A stretch of 64,000 nucleotides of DNA from Neptunomonas antarctica (GCF_001305295.1 NZ_LJSI01000054.1:145665-209664); one strand, 5' to 3'; positions 37,162 to 46,960 are shown, numbered from the stretch's first letter. The notes: a model not told the origin generated them from the sequence alone. Numbers and translations are program-made.

Positions 37162-38784
37162 AGAATAGGCTGCCTCAAGCGCAGCCTGCCTCTCTGTGAA
37201 GTGGTATTCATTAGGTATTAACCTGGCAACTTTCATACGATTCAACATGAGCTCAACCGCCCGTTGAGCGCCGACAATCATGACGCGCTGTGCGGCCAGA
37301 TGTGAGTCCAGAACAACTTCCTCAAGCGCCATGACCGTCGACACATCAATATGGGGCACATTACTGAAGTCCAGCAATAATATTTCATGGCGGGTACAGG
37401 CTATCAGCTTATTAGAAATGCCTTTTGCGGCGGCGTAGCTCAGTGGGCCATTCAGCTGATAAAGCAAAATTTTTCCAGCGGCGGCCGTCAACATATCACT
37501 TTCATGTTTATTCAATAGCTGATGATCTTTTTTGTCATCCTGAATAATCCGAACCGAATCAAGCTGTGTCTCCGTCAGGCGCTTAACGGTATAGATATTA
37601 GCTAAAAAAACACCCACAGCGACAGCCGTTATCAGATCAACGAAGACTGTCAACCCCCACACCGCAACCATTAAAAACATCACAAACAGCGGTGCATTAT
37701 GAACCCGTTTCAAAAAGCGCCAGTCAATAATATCAATACCAACTTTAATCAGTATTCCGGCCAGTACCGCTAATGGGATATGTGCTGCGAATGAGCCAGC
37801 CCCCAACACAATCGCCAATAAAATCACGGCGTGAAATATACCTGACAAAGGCGTGCGTCCTCCCGCACGAATGTTCACCACTGTTCTCATGGTTGCACCA
37901 GCCCCAGGTAGCCCACCAAAAAGACCCGCTAGCATATTACCGATACCCTGCCCTATCAGCTCACGTTCAGACTTGTGCTGTGTACGCGTCATGTTATCGG
38001 CCACCAAGGATGTTAATAGCGAATCGATTGAACCCAGCGTTGCTAGCATTAAGGCGGATATAACCATCTCTTTAGCAAGACCCAAACTGAACTCAGGCCA
38101 ATGCAGCGAAGGCAAACCTGTCGGTATTTCACCAATAACATCAACACCGCTGAAAGCCAAAGAGAGCAGCGTCCCAATAACCATCGCTAAAAGCGGTGGC
38201 GGCGTAAACTTTGCCAGAGCCTTTGGACAAAAGAACACAATCACTAACGTGACTACGCCCAGCAATAAGGCATTAACATTTACTGATTGCACTATAGTGG
38301 GTAACTGCTGCAGCACTTCAAGCACATTGGCAACAGACGCTGCACCTAACAACGGCGCTAGCTGCAGCAGAATAATAATGGTCCCAATGCCGGTCATAAA
38401 ACCCGAGATAACGGGAAAAGGCATCAATGTAATAAATTGCCCTAAACGGAAAACGCCAAATAAAACCTGAAATGCACCGCCCAGCATCACCACGGTAAAA
38501 GCCATCGCCGGACCGCTCACAGGATCCAGCGCTACAAAATGTGTGAAGATACCCGCCATGACGACAGTCATAGGTCCGGTTGGCCCGGATACCTGTGATG
38601 GAGTACCACCGAATAGTGACGCAAACAACCCTACAAAAATAGCACCGTACATTCCGGCAACTGGACCGGCACCCGACGCCACGCCAAATGCTAATGCTAA
38701 CGGCAGTGCCACAATAGCGGCCGTTAATCCACCGAAAAGATCCCCTTTGAAATTATTAAAAAAGCCTCCATAGGACGTCAACAT
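37135..38784 (-). CDS. SulP family anion transporter with STAS domain
   Basis: A protein of about 549 residues: 12-14 membrane segments opening with FKGDLFGGLTAAIVALPLAL, the PSQVSGPTGPM motif, then a cytoplasmic STAS domain (about the last 110 residues, with LLLDFSNVPHIDVS). Family members carry sulfate, bicarbonate or dicarboxylates. Sulfate export from a sulfur oxidiser or bicarbonate uptake (BicA type) are both possible; the sequence does not settle it. ATG 38784 has GAGAT upstream; a GTG at 38802 would add six residues. Confidence 0.9.
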   Translation of the reverse strand: MLTSYGGFFNNFKGDLFGGLTAAIVALPLALAFGVASGAGPVAGMYGAIFVGLFASLFGGTPSQVSGPTGPMTVVMAGIFTHFVALDPVSGPAMAFTVVMLGGAFQVLFGVFRLGQFITLMPFPVISGFMTGIGTIIILLQLAPLLGAASVANVLEVLQQLPTIVQSVNVNALLLGVVTLVIVFFCPKALAKFTPPPLLAMVIGTLLSLAFSGVDVIGEIPTGLPSLHWPEFSLGLAKEMVISALMLATLGSIDSLLTSLVADNMTRTQHKSERELIGQGIGNMLAGLFGGLPGAGATMRTVVNIRAGGRTPLSGIFHAVILLAIVLGAGSFAAHIPLAVLAGILIKVGIDIIDWRFLKRVHNAPLFVMFLMVAVWGLTVFVDLITAVAVGVFLANIYTVKRLTETQLDSVRIIQDDKKDHQLLNKHESDMLTAAAGKILLYQLNGPLSYAAAKGISNKLIACTRHEILLLDFSNVPHIDVSTVMALEEVVLDSHLAAQRVMIVGAQRAVELMLNRMKVARLIPNEYHFTERQAALEAAYSLMSPDSEF

Positions 38785-39120
38785 AAACTGTATCTCATGC
38801 ACAAATGATTATAAAAATCTGAATGGATCAGCATCACCCGTCAAGTAGCATTTAGTATCAATTCAATATGTTACTGAGTACCACTAAAAATATCGCGGAA
38901 GCATCTCTGCCTTTTGAAAATTAACTATAATGCATTCCAACCTAAAGTTTGCAAGAACTAGGCCGATGCTATATGAAGATTTTATTCGAAGACCGCAGCA
39001 TTTAAACGATAGTTTAAAATGTAATCAAAGCCAGCTATAGTTAGTAGCTTTTTGAATTATTTATACAAAATCATGTTAGTTATTTAGGCCTTATCAAGTC
39101 CAGATAAGCGAAGGGGATGT
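38785..39120. other. Divergent intergenic region, SulP and diguanylate cyclase
   Basis: About 320 bases without a gene. I see one TATAAT (38926-38931) on the plus strand without a good -35 partner, and no other structure I would defend. Confidence 0.4.
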
Positions 39121-40137
39121 ATGAAGTTCGCTGAAAATACGACACAATCTGCTGAATATTTACGCCAGGCCATCCCGCTAATGGTTAAGTATAATATTCC
39201 ACCCAACCCTTTAAACTACGCGCTTTGGTATACTTATGTGTCCAATCGCATACCAAGTCTCAATTTTCAGATTGATCAAACACTGGATACCTATGGCACT
39301 TGTCCCACTCTACTCGGGGAGCAGATGTTTCGGGAACATGTTATCAATGACGAAATCGCAAACTCTGATCAAACACAAAATCAACTAATTGCTCTGACAC
39401 AAAATTTACATCGCCAGGCGGCTCATGCTGCTAAAAACACATCCGATTATGGTGCGATGCTGGACGACAGCCTTACAGCGCTAAATCAGAATGATAGTAA
39501 CCACAATATTGAAAAAATCATCAATCGCTTAGCAGAAAATACACTTTCAATTAGTGAATCCACAGGACTTTTCCAAAAACAAATAACCGATGCCCAAACG
39601 GAAATACTCGCCTTAAAAGCAGAGTTGCAAAAAACGCGTCAGGACGCGCGTATCGACCCACTGACAGGTTTATACAATCGTCGTGTTTTTAATACTGAAT
39701 TAGAGCAAGTAGCCGGGGCATCTAAACACACTAATACTGCGCTTATCATGCTTGATATTGACCATTTCAAAAAGTTTAATGATGATTATGGGCATTTGAT
39801 GGGTGATAAAGTATTGCAATATTTCGGTAAATTGCTAAAAGCAGAATGCAAGGAACCTGCTCTTCCGGTTCGTTTCGGCGGTGAGGAATTTGCTATTCTG
39901 ATGATCGGACACAACGAAGAAGATGCCGCTATTTTTGCAGAAAATTTGCGCCAGAAAATCCAGGCCATCAGAATAAAACAGAAAAAATCCGGCAAAATAA
40001 TTAGCTCCATTACGGCGTCGTTCGGTATAAGCAAACGCACTGAAAATGAATCAGCAGAACAGTTAATCGAAAGAGCAGATAAAGCACTTTATCTGGCAAA
40101 AAACAGTGGCAGGAATCAAGTCAAAATTGCTCCGTAA
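39121..40137 (+). CDS. Diguanylate cyclase (GGDEF domain)
   Basis: A 338-residue cytoplasmic protein with an N-terminal helical region (about 1-175, no membrane segment) and a GGDEF domain. The active site GGEEF is at 253-257, so c-di-GMP synthesis is expected. The usual RxxD inhibitory site just upstream is absent (KEPA there), so product inhibition by that route is unlikely. GAAGGGGATGT precedes ATG 39121. The N-terminal part has no recognisable sensor domain. Confidence 0.93.
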   Translation: MKFAENTTQSAEYLRQAIPLMVKYNIPPNPLNYALWYTYVSNRIPSLNFQIDQTLDTYGTCPTLLGEQMFREHVINDEIANSDQTQNQLIALTQNLHRQAAHAAKNTSDYGAMLDDSLTALNQNDSNHNIEKIINRLAENTLSISESTGLFQKQITDAQTEILALKAELQKTRQDARIDPLTGLYNRRVFNTELEQVAGASKHTNTALIMLDIDHFKKFNDDYGHLMGDKVLQYFGKLLKAECKEPALPVRFGGEEFAILMIGHNEEDAAIFAENLRQKIQAIRIKQKKSGKIISSITASFGISKRTENESAEQLIERADKALYLAKNSGRNQVKIAP

Positions 40138-40178
40138 TATCGATATGAACCCTGTTTTCATCAAATCTATTTAAAAAC

Positions 40179-40220
40179 CTACAAGAAAGCGCGGAATGAT
40201 CCTCGCTTTTTTATTTGTAG
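40179..40220. terminator. Bidirectional terminator, diguanylate cyclase and NAD-kinase-like gene
   Basis: AAAGCG-c-GGA-atga-TCC-t-CGCTTT followed by T6 makes a good plus-strand terminator. Outer CTACAA and TTTGTAG extend the pairing. It lies between converging genes. Confidence 0.8.
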
Positions 40221-40250
40221 GGCAACCCCTGAAAAAAGGGCCCGAAATAA

Positions 40251-41414
40251 TCAGATTTCAGCGATTCGATATAACACTGAGTCATGATATCCAGTAATCA
40301 CCGGTATCACTCCCGCCAGCGCCTTATCGAGCTTGGGATCACCACTATCAACGATCAACGGGCGCCCTTGTAGTTCGGCTAACTTGGTTTTTGTTGCTAT
40401 AACGATGAGATTATCTTTTCCGACCTGCCAGATCAACTCAGGGCTAAGCTGCTGATTACCGCGGCCTAGAATATGCCCTTGTCCGCCAATGATCGTAATG
40501 ACCACTTTTGTTCTGCCATCGACGGTTTTATCCAGCAATTCCTGTGCAGTACAGTCACTGGCAATCAGTGTCTGATCTTCTATCAGATCAACACCTAATA
40601 ACGTATTCGGTAAGCCCAACTCTTCCATTACCGCCTGAACGGTCGTACCCGACCCCATAATATAACGCGTACCGGCTTCCATGCGCTCAATCAGATCTGC
40701 CGCTATATCAGTCAACACAAGCTCTTCTACTTCTTTACCACCACTTTTTACATTTTGTAGATAACGATGCTCCTGTGGAACCAGTAACTCGCCATAGTAC
40801 TTCGCTTTAACGCGGCCCTCACGAAATTCGGCTTCATCGATATCGCGTACTTCCTGGTCGCCAAGCGTCACCAATTCGCCCCGAATAAGCATCGCTACAA
40901 TTTCACCCGCCGCTTTAGGCGTGACCGCATACACTCCCGAATGAATTTTCACACCCGCAGGAATGCCCAACACAGGAAACTGTTCCGGTAATGCATAACA
41001 GATATTTCTTGCCGTACCATCACCTCCCGCAAACAACATAAGATCAACACCTGCCTTATAAAGTGCCAGTGCTGCCTTCTCAGTATCTTCAGCGGTAGTA
41101 TGGCCTGTTTTAATCGTACCTATCACTAGCGGTTCAAAACCCGCATGGCGTGCCGCTGTTTCTCCCATTTCTGCAGGGAAGGTAACGATTTCTACATCCA
41201 ACCCTTTTAGCACCGACAATGCGGCGTGCGTGCGCAATTGCGCTTTAGGTTCTGCGCCTAATGCCAGCGCTTTGCGGGCCGTTTCAATACCGTCACTGCC
41301 TTTTAAAGCAACACTACCACCCAGCCCTGCCAATGGATTAATCAGCAAACCTAACTTAAAAATCCGTTTTTTGTCACTCATCACTGTTCGCTCTATCACC
41401 CTTTTATTCATCAT
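40251..41414 (-). CDS. ATP-NAD kinase family protein of unknown role
   Basis: A protein of 376-387 residues with the NAD-kinase-like nucleotide motif FAGGDGTARNI and the family opening LGLLINPLAGLGGSVALKGSDG, which is the AcoX/ATP-NAD-kinase-like family, longer than true NadK. Its substrate is not established. Two starts are possible: ATG 41414, which overlaps the PilZ gene stop by 11 bases, or ATG 41381 (MSDKKRIFKL), which gives the more usual N-terminus. Confidence 0.85.
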   Translation of the reverse strand: MMNKRVIERTVMSDKKRIFKLGLLINPLAGLGGSVALKGSDGIETARKALALGAEPKAQLRTHAALSVLKGLDVEIVTFPAEMGETAARHAGFEPLVIGTIKTGHTTAEDTEKAALALYKAGVDLMLFAGGDGTARNICYALPEQFPVLGIPAGVKIHSGVYAVTPKAAGEIVAMLIRGELVTLGDQEVRDIDEAEFREGRVKAKYYGELLVPQEHRYLQNVKSGGKEVEELVLTDIAADLIERMEAGTRYIMGSGTTVQAVMEELGLPNTLLGVDLIEDQTLIASDCTAQELLDKTVDGRTKVVITIIGGQGHILGRGNQQLSPELIWQVGKDNLIVIATKTKLAELQGRPLIVDSGDPKLDKALAGVIPVITGYHDSVLYRIAEI

Positions 41415-42102
41415 CCAGGTAACCTAACTCTGTTAAATATTGCTGATAAAAAAACGCGGTAATTAACAGCCGCGTATCTTCTTCAAGTGCATCAAATTCC
41501 ATTCCATGCAGCATGACGTCAGGCTCAATATTCTCAATATTACGCAATATAGCGGGTAACAAAATAACCTGATCCAGCCCACCTACCTGAAACCGTAACG
41601 TTAAAAAATACTGATCGCCTATCTGGCCCAGTGCGCTTGGCGCATCAACCGATACCCCGTTCAAGCTAATATTCAGACAATGAACGATTCTTGGCATGCC
41701 TAGATTCGCACTTTTTATCTCATCCTGATGATCAACAGAAACGGCCAGATTGACAGGAATGCGCTGATGCTTTCTTATCGATTGATATTCTACCGTTTCA
41801 GGATAAGCCAAATGCCAATGGGGATAGGGAGACGGATGCGCTTTAAGTAACCTGCTGACGAATGCACAACGTCGATTCCCTGCCATTAACGTCGCAGTCA
41901 ATCGGGCACCCTCAAGGTTCAGAGTATTCACATTACCTTTGGGAGCCGACACGATAACACCGCCGTTTTCCTGAAAACCTAACAGCTTCAGCTTGAAACG
42001 CTTTCTGGGTACCTGAAACTGAATAGATATGAATTCACCTACCGTGGGCATTAACTCTTTCAGCGTCTTTACATTCTGGCGAGCGCTTATCGTCGGGATC
42101 AT
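41404..42102 (-). CDS. PilZ domain c-di-GMP receptor (YcgR-like)
   Basis: A 232-residue protein with an N-terminal YcgR-type domain and a C-terminal PilZ domain. The c-di-GMP binding motifs are R110-KHQ-R114 and N144-x-S146-x2-G149. YcgR proteins slow flagellar rotation at high c-di-GMP; no flagellar genes are near, so the output here is open. The gene is coupled to the NAD-kinase-like gene downstream and lies after pdxB on the same strand. Confidence 0.9.
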   Translation of the reverse strand: MIPTISARQNVKTLKELMPTVGEFISIQFQVPRKRFKLKLLGFQENGGVIVSAPKGNVNTLNLEGARLTATLMAGNRRCAFVSRLLKAHPSPYPHWHLAYPETVEYQSIRKHQRIPVNLAVSVDHQDEIKSANLGMPRIVHCLNISLNGVSVDAPSALGQIGDQYFLTLRFQVGGLDQVILLPAILRNIENIEPDVMLHGMEFDALEEDTRLLITAFFYQQYLTELGYLDDE

Positions 42103-42130
42103 TAAAACCTCGTTATGTATGCGCTGAAGC

Positions 42131-43276
42131 TTACGCTAAATTCACCGTAAATCCGAGGTTTTTCAAACAATTAGCTAGACTTCTATCGGTAACTCCCAGT
42201 ACTTCAAGCGACGAAAATTCACGCCGGATTGGGTAGTTTTTCCTTAATAAATCAAACTGTTGTGGCTGATTATCACCGAATAATGTTTTTCGTAAAGCAC
42301 GATCATCCCTATAAGGATCGTATACCAGATTCATCAAATCATGAATGGCTACGTCATTAGTTACATGCACTTGATGAACAGAGGCTTGGGGTAAATAAGA
42401 TGACAACGGTTCAGGCTGAGCAACACCAAATACCTCGCTAAAGCGACAGCGCAACATATGCGTCCCACGCAATTTACCATCATAACTGTAGCCTGCAATA
42501 TGTGGGGTCGCGATCTGGGTTCTAGCCACCAGCAATGGATTCAATCTCGGCTCATCTTCCCACACATCCAGCACCACTGTGAGGTCATCACGCTGTTCAA
42601 GAAAAGTCAGTAGTGCGTCGTTGTCAATGACAGGACCTCGTCCTGCATTAATCAACAACACACCTGATTTTAATGTCGATAACTGCTTTTCTGCCAAAAG
42701 ATGATACGTTGGCCGCTCACCGTCTTTTACCAACGGCGTATGCAGACAAAGAATGTCGGCTTGCTGCAATACTGTTTCCAGATTTACGAATCCTTCATCA
42801 CCTTGACGCTCACGAGGAGGGTCATTAATTAATACATTAATACCAAGCTTACGTAATCGCTCGTATAAACGACCACCTACATTCCCGACTCCGACTATGC
42901 CGACAGTCAAACCAGCCAGTTCCATCCCTTTTTCAAATAAGGTGTTATGAATAACCGTTAAAACATACTCAACCACAGCATCGGCATTACAGCCCGGCGC
43001 GTTAAAAAAAGGGATACCTCTATCGGCCAGATAATGTTGATCAATATGATCCGTACCTATGGTGGCGGTACCCACCATTTTAAGCTGCGTGGCTTTCTCC
43101 AACAGCCCCTCGTTAACCTGCGTAATGGAACGAACTAAAAGTACATCAGCGTCTTTAATATGCTCGGCGGTCATGCTTCTGCCAGCAACACGCTGCAGCA
43201 AAACATCGTGACCAAACATGGACTCTAATGCCGGTATATTTTCGTCTGCCACTATTTTAAGTCTGTTATTTAACAA
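42131..43276 (-). CDS. pdxB: Erythronate-4-phosphate dehydrogenase (PdxB)
   Basis: A 381-residue D-2-hydroxyacid dehydrogenase. It has the NAD-binding GIVGVGNVGGRL, the catalytic His in ATPHIAGYSYDGK and the PdxB-specific C-terminal domain. It oxidises 4-phosphoerythronate in de novo pyridoxal-phosphate synthesis. The opening RLKIVADENIPALE is typical. PLP is a cofactor of trpB and the aminotransferase elsewhere in this window, but no operon link exists. Confidence 0.96.
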   Translation of the reverse strand: MLNNRLKIVADENIPALESMFGHDVLLQRVAGRSMTAEHIKDADVLLVRSITQVNEGLLEKATQLKMVGTATIGTDHIDQHYLADRGIPFFNAPGCNADAVVEYVLTVIHNTLFEKGMELAGLTVGIVGVGNVGGRLYERLRKLGINVLINDPPRERQGDEGFVNLETVLQQADILCLHTPLVKDGERPTYHLLAEKQLSTLKSGVLLINAGRGPVIDNDALLTFLEQRDDLTVVLDVWEDEPRLNPLLVARTQIATPHIAGYSYDGKLRGTHMLRCRFSEVFGVAQPEPLSSYLPQASVHQVHVTNDVAIHDLMNLVYDPYRDDRALRKTLFGDNQPQQFDLLRKNYPIRREFSSLEVLGVTDRSLANCLKNLGFTVNLA

Positions 43277-43351
43277 CTTACGCTCCTGTGCTTTACAAAT
43301 GCTGCATATTAAGGCTCAATTCGCGCCATTATAAATCCCCGATGCCATTCA

Positions 43352-43383
43352 TTAAATGGTACAGCACTTAAATGGTACCGCAC
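43352..43383. repeat. Tandem 16-bp direct repeat at the start of the WGR-like gene
   Basis: TTAAATGGTACAGCAC is followed at once by TTAAATGGTACCGCAC (15 of 16 identical). Each copy contains an ATG, in different frames because 16 is not a multiple of three. Confidence 0.8.
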
Positions 43384-43637
43384 TGTTGATCGTACACTGG
43401 CGCAAAAAACAAGAGTATATAGTGATACGACTCTATCAGGACCTGGTAGGCGACTGGATTGTTTCACAAAGCCGTGGACAGCTTCAGACAAGCGCCAGAC
43501 AAACATGCCTGCAGACTATTTTTACTTCTTATTCAGAGGCCCGGGGACTTGTGCTATCGCTGAATAAACAACTCCGGCAACTAGGCTATAAAACCGCCGG
43601 AATTACTGAAGAACAACTAGGCTTTTCTTTCGAGTAA
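43356..43637 (+). CDS. Small WGR-domain-like protein
   Basis: Up to 93 residues. The core, IRLYQDLVGDWIVSQSRGQ and then EARGLVLSLNKQLRQLGYK, resembles the WGR domain, a small fold found in nucleic-acid-associated proteins and PARPs and also as a stand-alone protein in bacteria. The start is uncertain: ATG 43356 lies in a 16-bp tandem repeat, while GTG 43422 has AAGAG upstream and would give a protein limited to the domain (about 71 residues). The role is unknown. Confidence 0.7.
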   Translation: MVQHLNGTALLIVHWRKKQEYIVIRLYQDLVGDWIVSQSRGQLQTSARQTCLQTIFTSYSEARGLVLSLNKQLRQLGYKTAGITEEQLGFSFE

Positions 43638-43776
43638 CTATTGGTTTCGAATAAGATTGGTTTACATGACACCTTTTATATAGATTATTGATCTGCAACC
43701 TAGATTCCTGCTTCACTCTCTTTTATAGTCTTTCAATATGATACAAAAATCCTGAATTTTCTAAGAGAGATGTAAT

Positions 43777-44979
43777 ATGAGCAGTTTTGATTTTGGCCCG
43801 ATGCCTGATAAAGAAGGCTTTTTTGGACAATATGGCGGCCAGATAATCCCTCCTGAACTCAAAGCTATTATGGACGAGATCAACACGGCATATGAAGAAA
43901 TACGTCAGACGCCTGATTTCCAGGAAGAGTTACAGATGCTGCTGACCGATTTTGTTGGCCGTCCCAGCCCTATCTATTTTGCTCGCCGGCTTTCAGACAA
44001 AATTGGCGGCGCCCGCATTTTTCTAAAAAGAGAAGACCTCAACCATACCGGCGCACATAAAATAAATCACTGCTTAGGTGAAGCGTTACTGGCTAAATTT
44101 ATGGGTAAAACCAAAGTCATCGCTGAAACGGGCGCAGGCCAGCATGGCGTTGCACTGGCGACGGCTTGCGCATTGGTCGGTATTCCCTGTGAAATCCATA
44201 TGGGACAAGTTGATATTGAGAAAGAACATCCTAATGTCACTAAGATGAAAATTCTGGGTTGTACGCTGATACCTGTTACACGCGGAACAGCCACCTTAAA
44301 AGATGCCGTTGACAGTGCTTTCGAAGCGTATCTCAAAGATCCGGTTAACTACATCTATGCTATCGGTTCTGTTGTCGGCCCCCATCCTTTCCCAAAAATA
44401 GTACGTGACTTCCAGAGCGTTATTGGCCGTGAAGCACGTCAGCAGTTTATGGAAAAAGAAGGCAAACTACCCGATTACATTACCGCCTGTGTCGGCGGCG
44501 GCTCAAATGCCATGGGGCTGTTTACCGAGTTCCTGAATGATGAAAGCGTCACTATCGTGGGTGTGGAACCTTCCGGAAAAGGCCTGGATACACCGTATCA
44601 TTCTGCAACGATGACCAAAGGAACGCAGGGCGAAATTCACGGTTTTAAATGCTATGTTTTACAAGATAGCAATGGCGAGCCACTACCGGTTCATTCAATT
44701 GCATCTGGATTAGATTATCCGGGAGTCGGCCCACAGCACTGCCACCTCAAAGATCTTGATAGAGTTCAATATGATGTAGCGAGCGATCAAGAGTGTCTCG
44801 ATGCTTTTATGATGCTATCGCGTGTTGAAGGAATCATTCCTGCGCTGGAAAGCGCCCATGCCGTCGCCTGGGCTATTCGTAAAGCGGCCACACTCGGGCC
44901 TGATCAAACCATTCTGGTTAACTTATCAGGCCGAGGCTACAAAGATGCCGATTACGTCAGTGAGAAGCTAGGGCTGTAA
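43777..44979 (+). CDS. trpB: Tryptophan synthase beta subunit (TrpB), without an adjacent trpA
   Basis: A 400-residue PLP enzyme. Lys95 in HTGAHKIN carries PLP and Glu117 in AETGAGQHG is the catalytic acid; GGGSNAMG and LSGRG complete the cofactor site, so beta catalysis (indole plus serine to tryptophan) is expected. No trpA, trpF or other trp gene is next to it. The stretch after the catalytic region ([20 protein letters not shown]) differs from the canonical DxxRQxLNVFRM pattern of the subunit-communication (COMM) domain. It may be a stand-alone paralogue. AGAGAG precedes ATG 43777. Confidence 0.9.
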   Translation: MSSFDFGPMPDKEGFFGQYGGQIIPPELKAIMDEINTAYEEIRQTPDFQEELQMLLTDFVGRPSPIYFARRLSDKIGGARIFLKREDLNHTGAHKINHCLGEALLAKFMGKTKVIAETGAGQHGVALATACALVGIPCEIHMGQVDIEKEHPNVTKMKILGCTLIPVTRGTATLKDAVDSAFEAYLKDPVNYIYAIGSVVGPHPFPKIVRDFQSVIGREARQQFMEKEGKLPDYITACVGGGSNAMGLFTEFLNDESVTIVGVEPSGKGLDTPYHSATMTKGTQGEIHGFKCYVLQDSNGEPLPVHSIASGLDYPGVGPQHCHLKDLDRVQYDVASDQECLDAFMMLSRVEGIIPALESAHAVAWAIRKAATLGPDQTILVNLSGRGYKDADYVSEKLGL

Positions 44980-44991
44980 GGCGATACAAAA

Positions 44992-45016
44992 AGGAGAGTT
45001 CATTTTGATCTCTCCT
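44992..45016 (+). other. Weak hairpin after trpB
   Basis: AGGAGAG and CTCTCCT enclose an eleven-base loop. There is no T run, so terminator activity is doubtful and the thiolase-like gene may be co-transcribed with trpB. Confidence 0.35.
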
Positions 45017-45083
45017 GGGCTAAAAATAGTGTGGCGTTATCTGATACTATTTAGCTCTATTCATTCGTTAGGATTGTGACAGC

Positions 45084-46184
45084 ATGACGGCTACCCCAGT
45101 AAATATAATCGCGGCTTATGCGCAAGTAGATCAAGACGATAGTGTTAAATTGCATCGGCAAATAGCTCACTACCAATCGACTATAGAGTCGATCAAGCAT
45201 CTGGAGATTAATCCAATACAGCTAACGATCGAGCCATTATCCGTCGATTGGCATAGTGAACAGAAAGAAAATCACTTTCGAAGTGGCTGTGCGCCCATCA
45301 TTGCACTGAAGCGTGCTCAGGAACTCATAGCACAGGGGCATGATGCCATTGTTATTAGTGGTGACGAGCCGCTGAAAAGCGGCTATCAACGAGAGGAGCG
45401 GCATCACCTGATGGCGGTCTACGCTGATGATTACTCTATTGCTCAGCTCTATAACGATTTAGCGGATGAGTTTATAAAATATAATAAAATCAGTGACGAA
45501 GAATTTCTCGAATTGGCGGATGCATTATTTACCAACCACAGCCGCAGCCACGAGATCGCCATTCAACAACAACGTGCGCATTTCGCTTCTCCCGGCCCAA
45601 AATGGTTTAACCACGTAACAAAATTATTTCGTGGCGTAGATTGCGCCAACCCCTTAATTGATTTTTCAGGTCGCTTATTATTATGCAGTGATTCATTAGC
45701 TGAACGACTCAATCTGGATAAAGAGAAGTTGGTCAAGGTAGCAGGCGTTGGTTTAGGTTTACTCAATATTGACGAAGTACAGCAACTACCTCGTATCGCA
45801 CGCTATGAACACTTAACCGAAGCGTATAAAAGTGCATGCAAAGAAGCCGATGTAGCACTAAATTCGCTAATCACTGCCGATAAAGTGCTCATGGAAATAT
45901 ACACCTGTTATCCAGTGGTACCTTTAGCCTTTTTGATTAGCAGCGGCTTGGTAGCATCCATGGATGAAGTCCCTGCATTTTTAAGTAAGCATTTAATGAC
46001 AATTACAGGCGGTATGAACCTGGCACGTGCACCCTGGAACAACCCTGCGCTTAATGGCCTGATTGAGATGTATCAACAACTGACAACCAACAGCACACAT
46101 CAATATGGCTTAGTACACGGCAATGGCGGGATAGGTTATCGCCAGGGAATAGCCATTCTGGAAGCCAAGCACGCTTCATTATGA
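45084..46184 (+). CDS. Divergent thiolase-like protein
   Basis: A 366-residue protein whose second half has the thiolase layout: a central KVAGVGLG segment, then ITGGMNLARAPWNNPALNG and GLVHGNGGIGYRQG, which correspond to the GGxxxxGxPxNN and GLVxxNGG motifs of acetyl-CoA acetyltransferase/SCP2-type thiolases. An ALKRAQELIAQGHDAIVISGDEP segment fits the first-half loop. The catalytic cysteines are not where I would expect them, so enzyme activity is open. It is not a member I can name. It lies 104 bases after trpB on the same strand. Confidence 0.6.
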   Translation: MTATPVNIIAAYAQVDQDDSVKLHRQIAHYQSTIESIKHLEINPIQLTIEPLSVDWHSEQKENHFRSGCAPIIALKRAQELIAQGHDAIVISGDEPLKSGYQREERHHLMAVYADDYSIAQLYNDLADEFIKYNKISDEEFLELADALFTNHSRSHEIAIQQQRAHFASPGPKWFNHVTKLFRGVDCANPLIDFSGRLLLCSDSLAERLNLDKEKLVKVAGVGLGLLNIDEVQQLPRIARYEHLTEAYKSACKEADVALNSLITADKVLMEIYTCYPVVPLAFLISSGLVASMDEVPAFLSKHLMTITGGMNLARAPWNNPALNGLIEMYQQLTTNSTHQYGLVHGNGGIGYRQGIAILEAKHASL

Positions 46185-46225
46185 ACTACTCATAGCTAAA
46201 GCAAGCGAGAGCGCCCTGCTAACAT

Positions 46226-46960
46226 TCAATAACCCGCTTCTTGATACCGCTTATGTAGAATACCTACTCTTTCTACATAAGCTTTCGTTTCTGCGTAGGG
46301 TGGTACACCATTATATTTTTTCACCGCCCCCGGGCCGGCATTATAAGCGGCAGTCGCGCGTAAAATATCTCCGTGATACATACCTAATAGCTCACCCAGA
46401 TATTTAACACCGCCCTGAATATTTTCGGCAGCATTAAGTGCATCACTCACGCCCAACTCTCTGGCCGTCGCTGGCATTAACTGCATTAACCCCTGTGCGC
46501 CCTGACTCGAAACAGCGGCTGGGTTAAAGGCTGATTCAGCATGCATCACAGCGCGTATTAATGCCGGATCAACCGCGTGCTGTTTTGCACTTTGGCTCAC
46601 ATAATCTTCATAGGCCGTTAAATTGAGAGGCGTATTATTCCAATTAATAGTTGATGTCGGATTGCAGGCAAAACAGGCAAATTTAAGTGTCTGAAACTCA
46701 ATACCACCTCGGGGTTTCTGATCAGAAAAGGTCAGCACACCATTGGATTCACGATATTTATAAATAGATTCATACGTCTTCTTTTTGCCGGATCGTAAAG
46801 CGTTCCCTGATTGGGCACTGGATGCTTTATTGGAAACATTCGTGTATTCGATCACACCATCAGCGCGAACAATTCTACGGATGCCATCTGCAGCAAAGAC
46901 TGAGCCCGAAGATGATAAGAGCCCACCAACCAACACTATGCTAATAATTTCCTTAATCAA
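46226..46960 (-). CDS. Lytic transglycosylase with N-terminal DUF4124-like region
   Basis: A 244-residue secreted protein: signal peptide (about 1-24), a DUF4124-like region with two short beta repeats (YTNVS and LTFSDQKPRGG), then an SLT domain with catalytic Glu142 in MHAESAFNPAAVSSQGAQG. It cleaves peptidoglycan glycan strands. The start is TTG 46960 with AGGA upstream; no ATG fits. Homologues usually have the same order. Confidence 0.9.
   Translation of the reverse strand: MIKEIISIVLVGGLLSSSGSVFAADGIRRIVRADGVIEYTNVSNKASSAQSGNALRSGKKKTYESIYKYRESNGVLTFSDQKPRGGIEFQTLKFACFACNPTSTINWNNTPLNLTAYEDYVSQSAKQHAVDPALIRAVMHAESAFNPAAVSSQGAQGLMQLMPATARELGVSDALNAAENIQGGVKYLGELLGMYHGDILRATAAYNAGPGAVKKYNGVPPYAETKAYVERVGILHKRYQEAGY

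Noticed and set aside
37853..38470. Long open frame (205 codons) on the plus strand inside the SulP gene
   Set aside because: It is the antisense reading of a well-conserved transporter, has no start context and shows no family motif.
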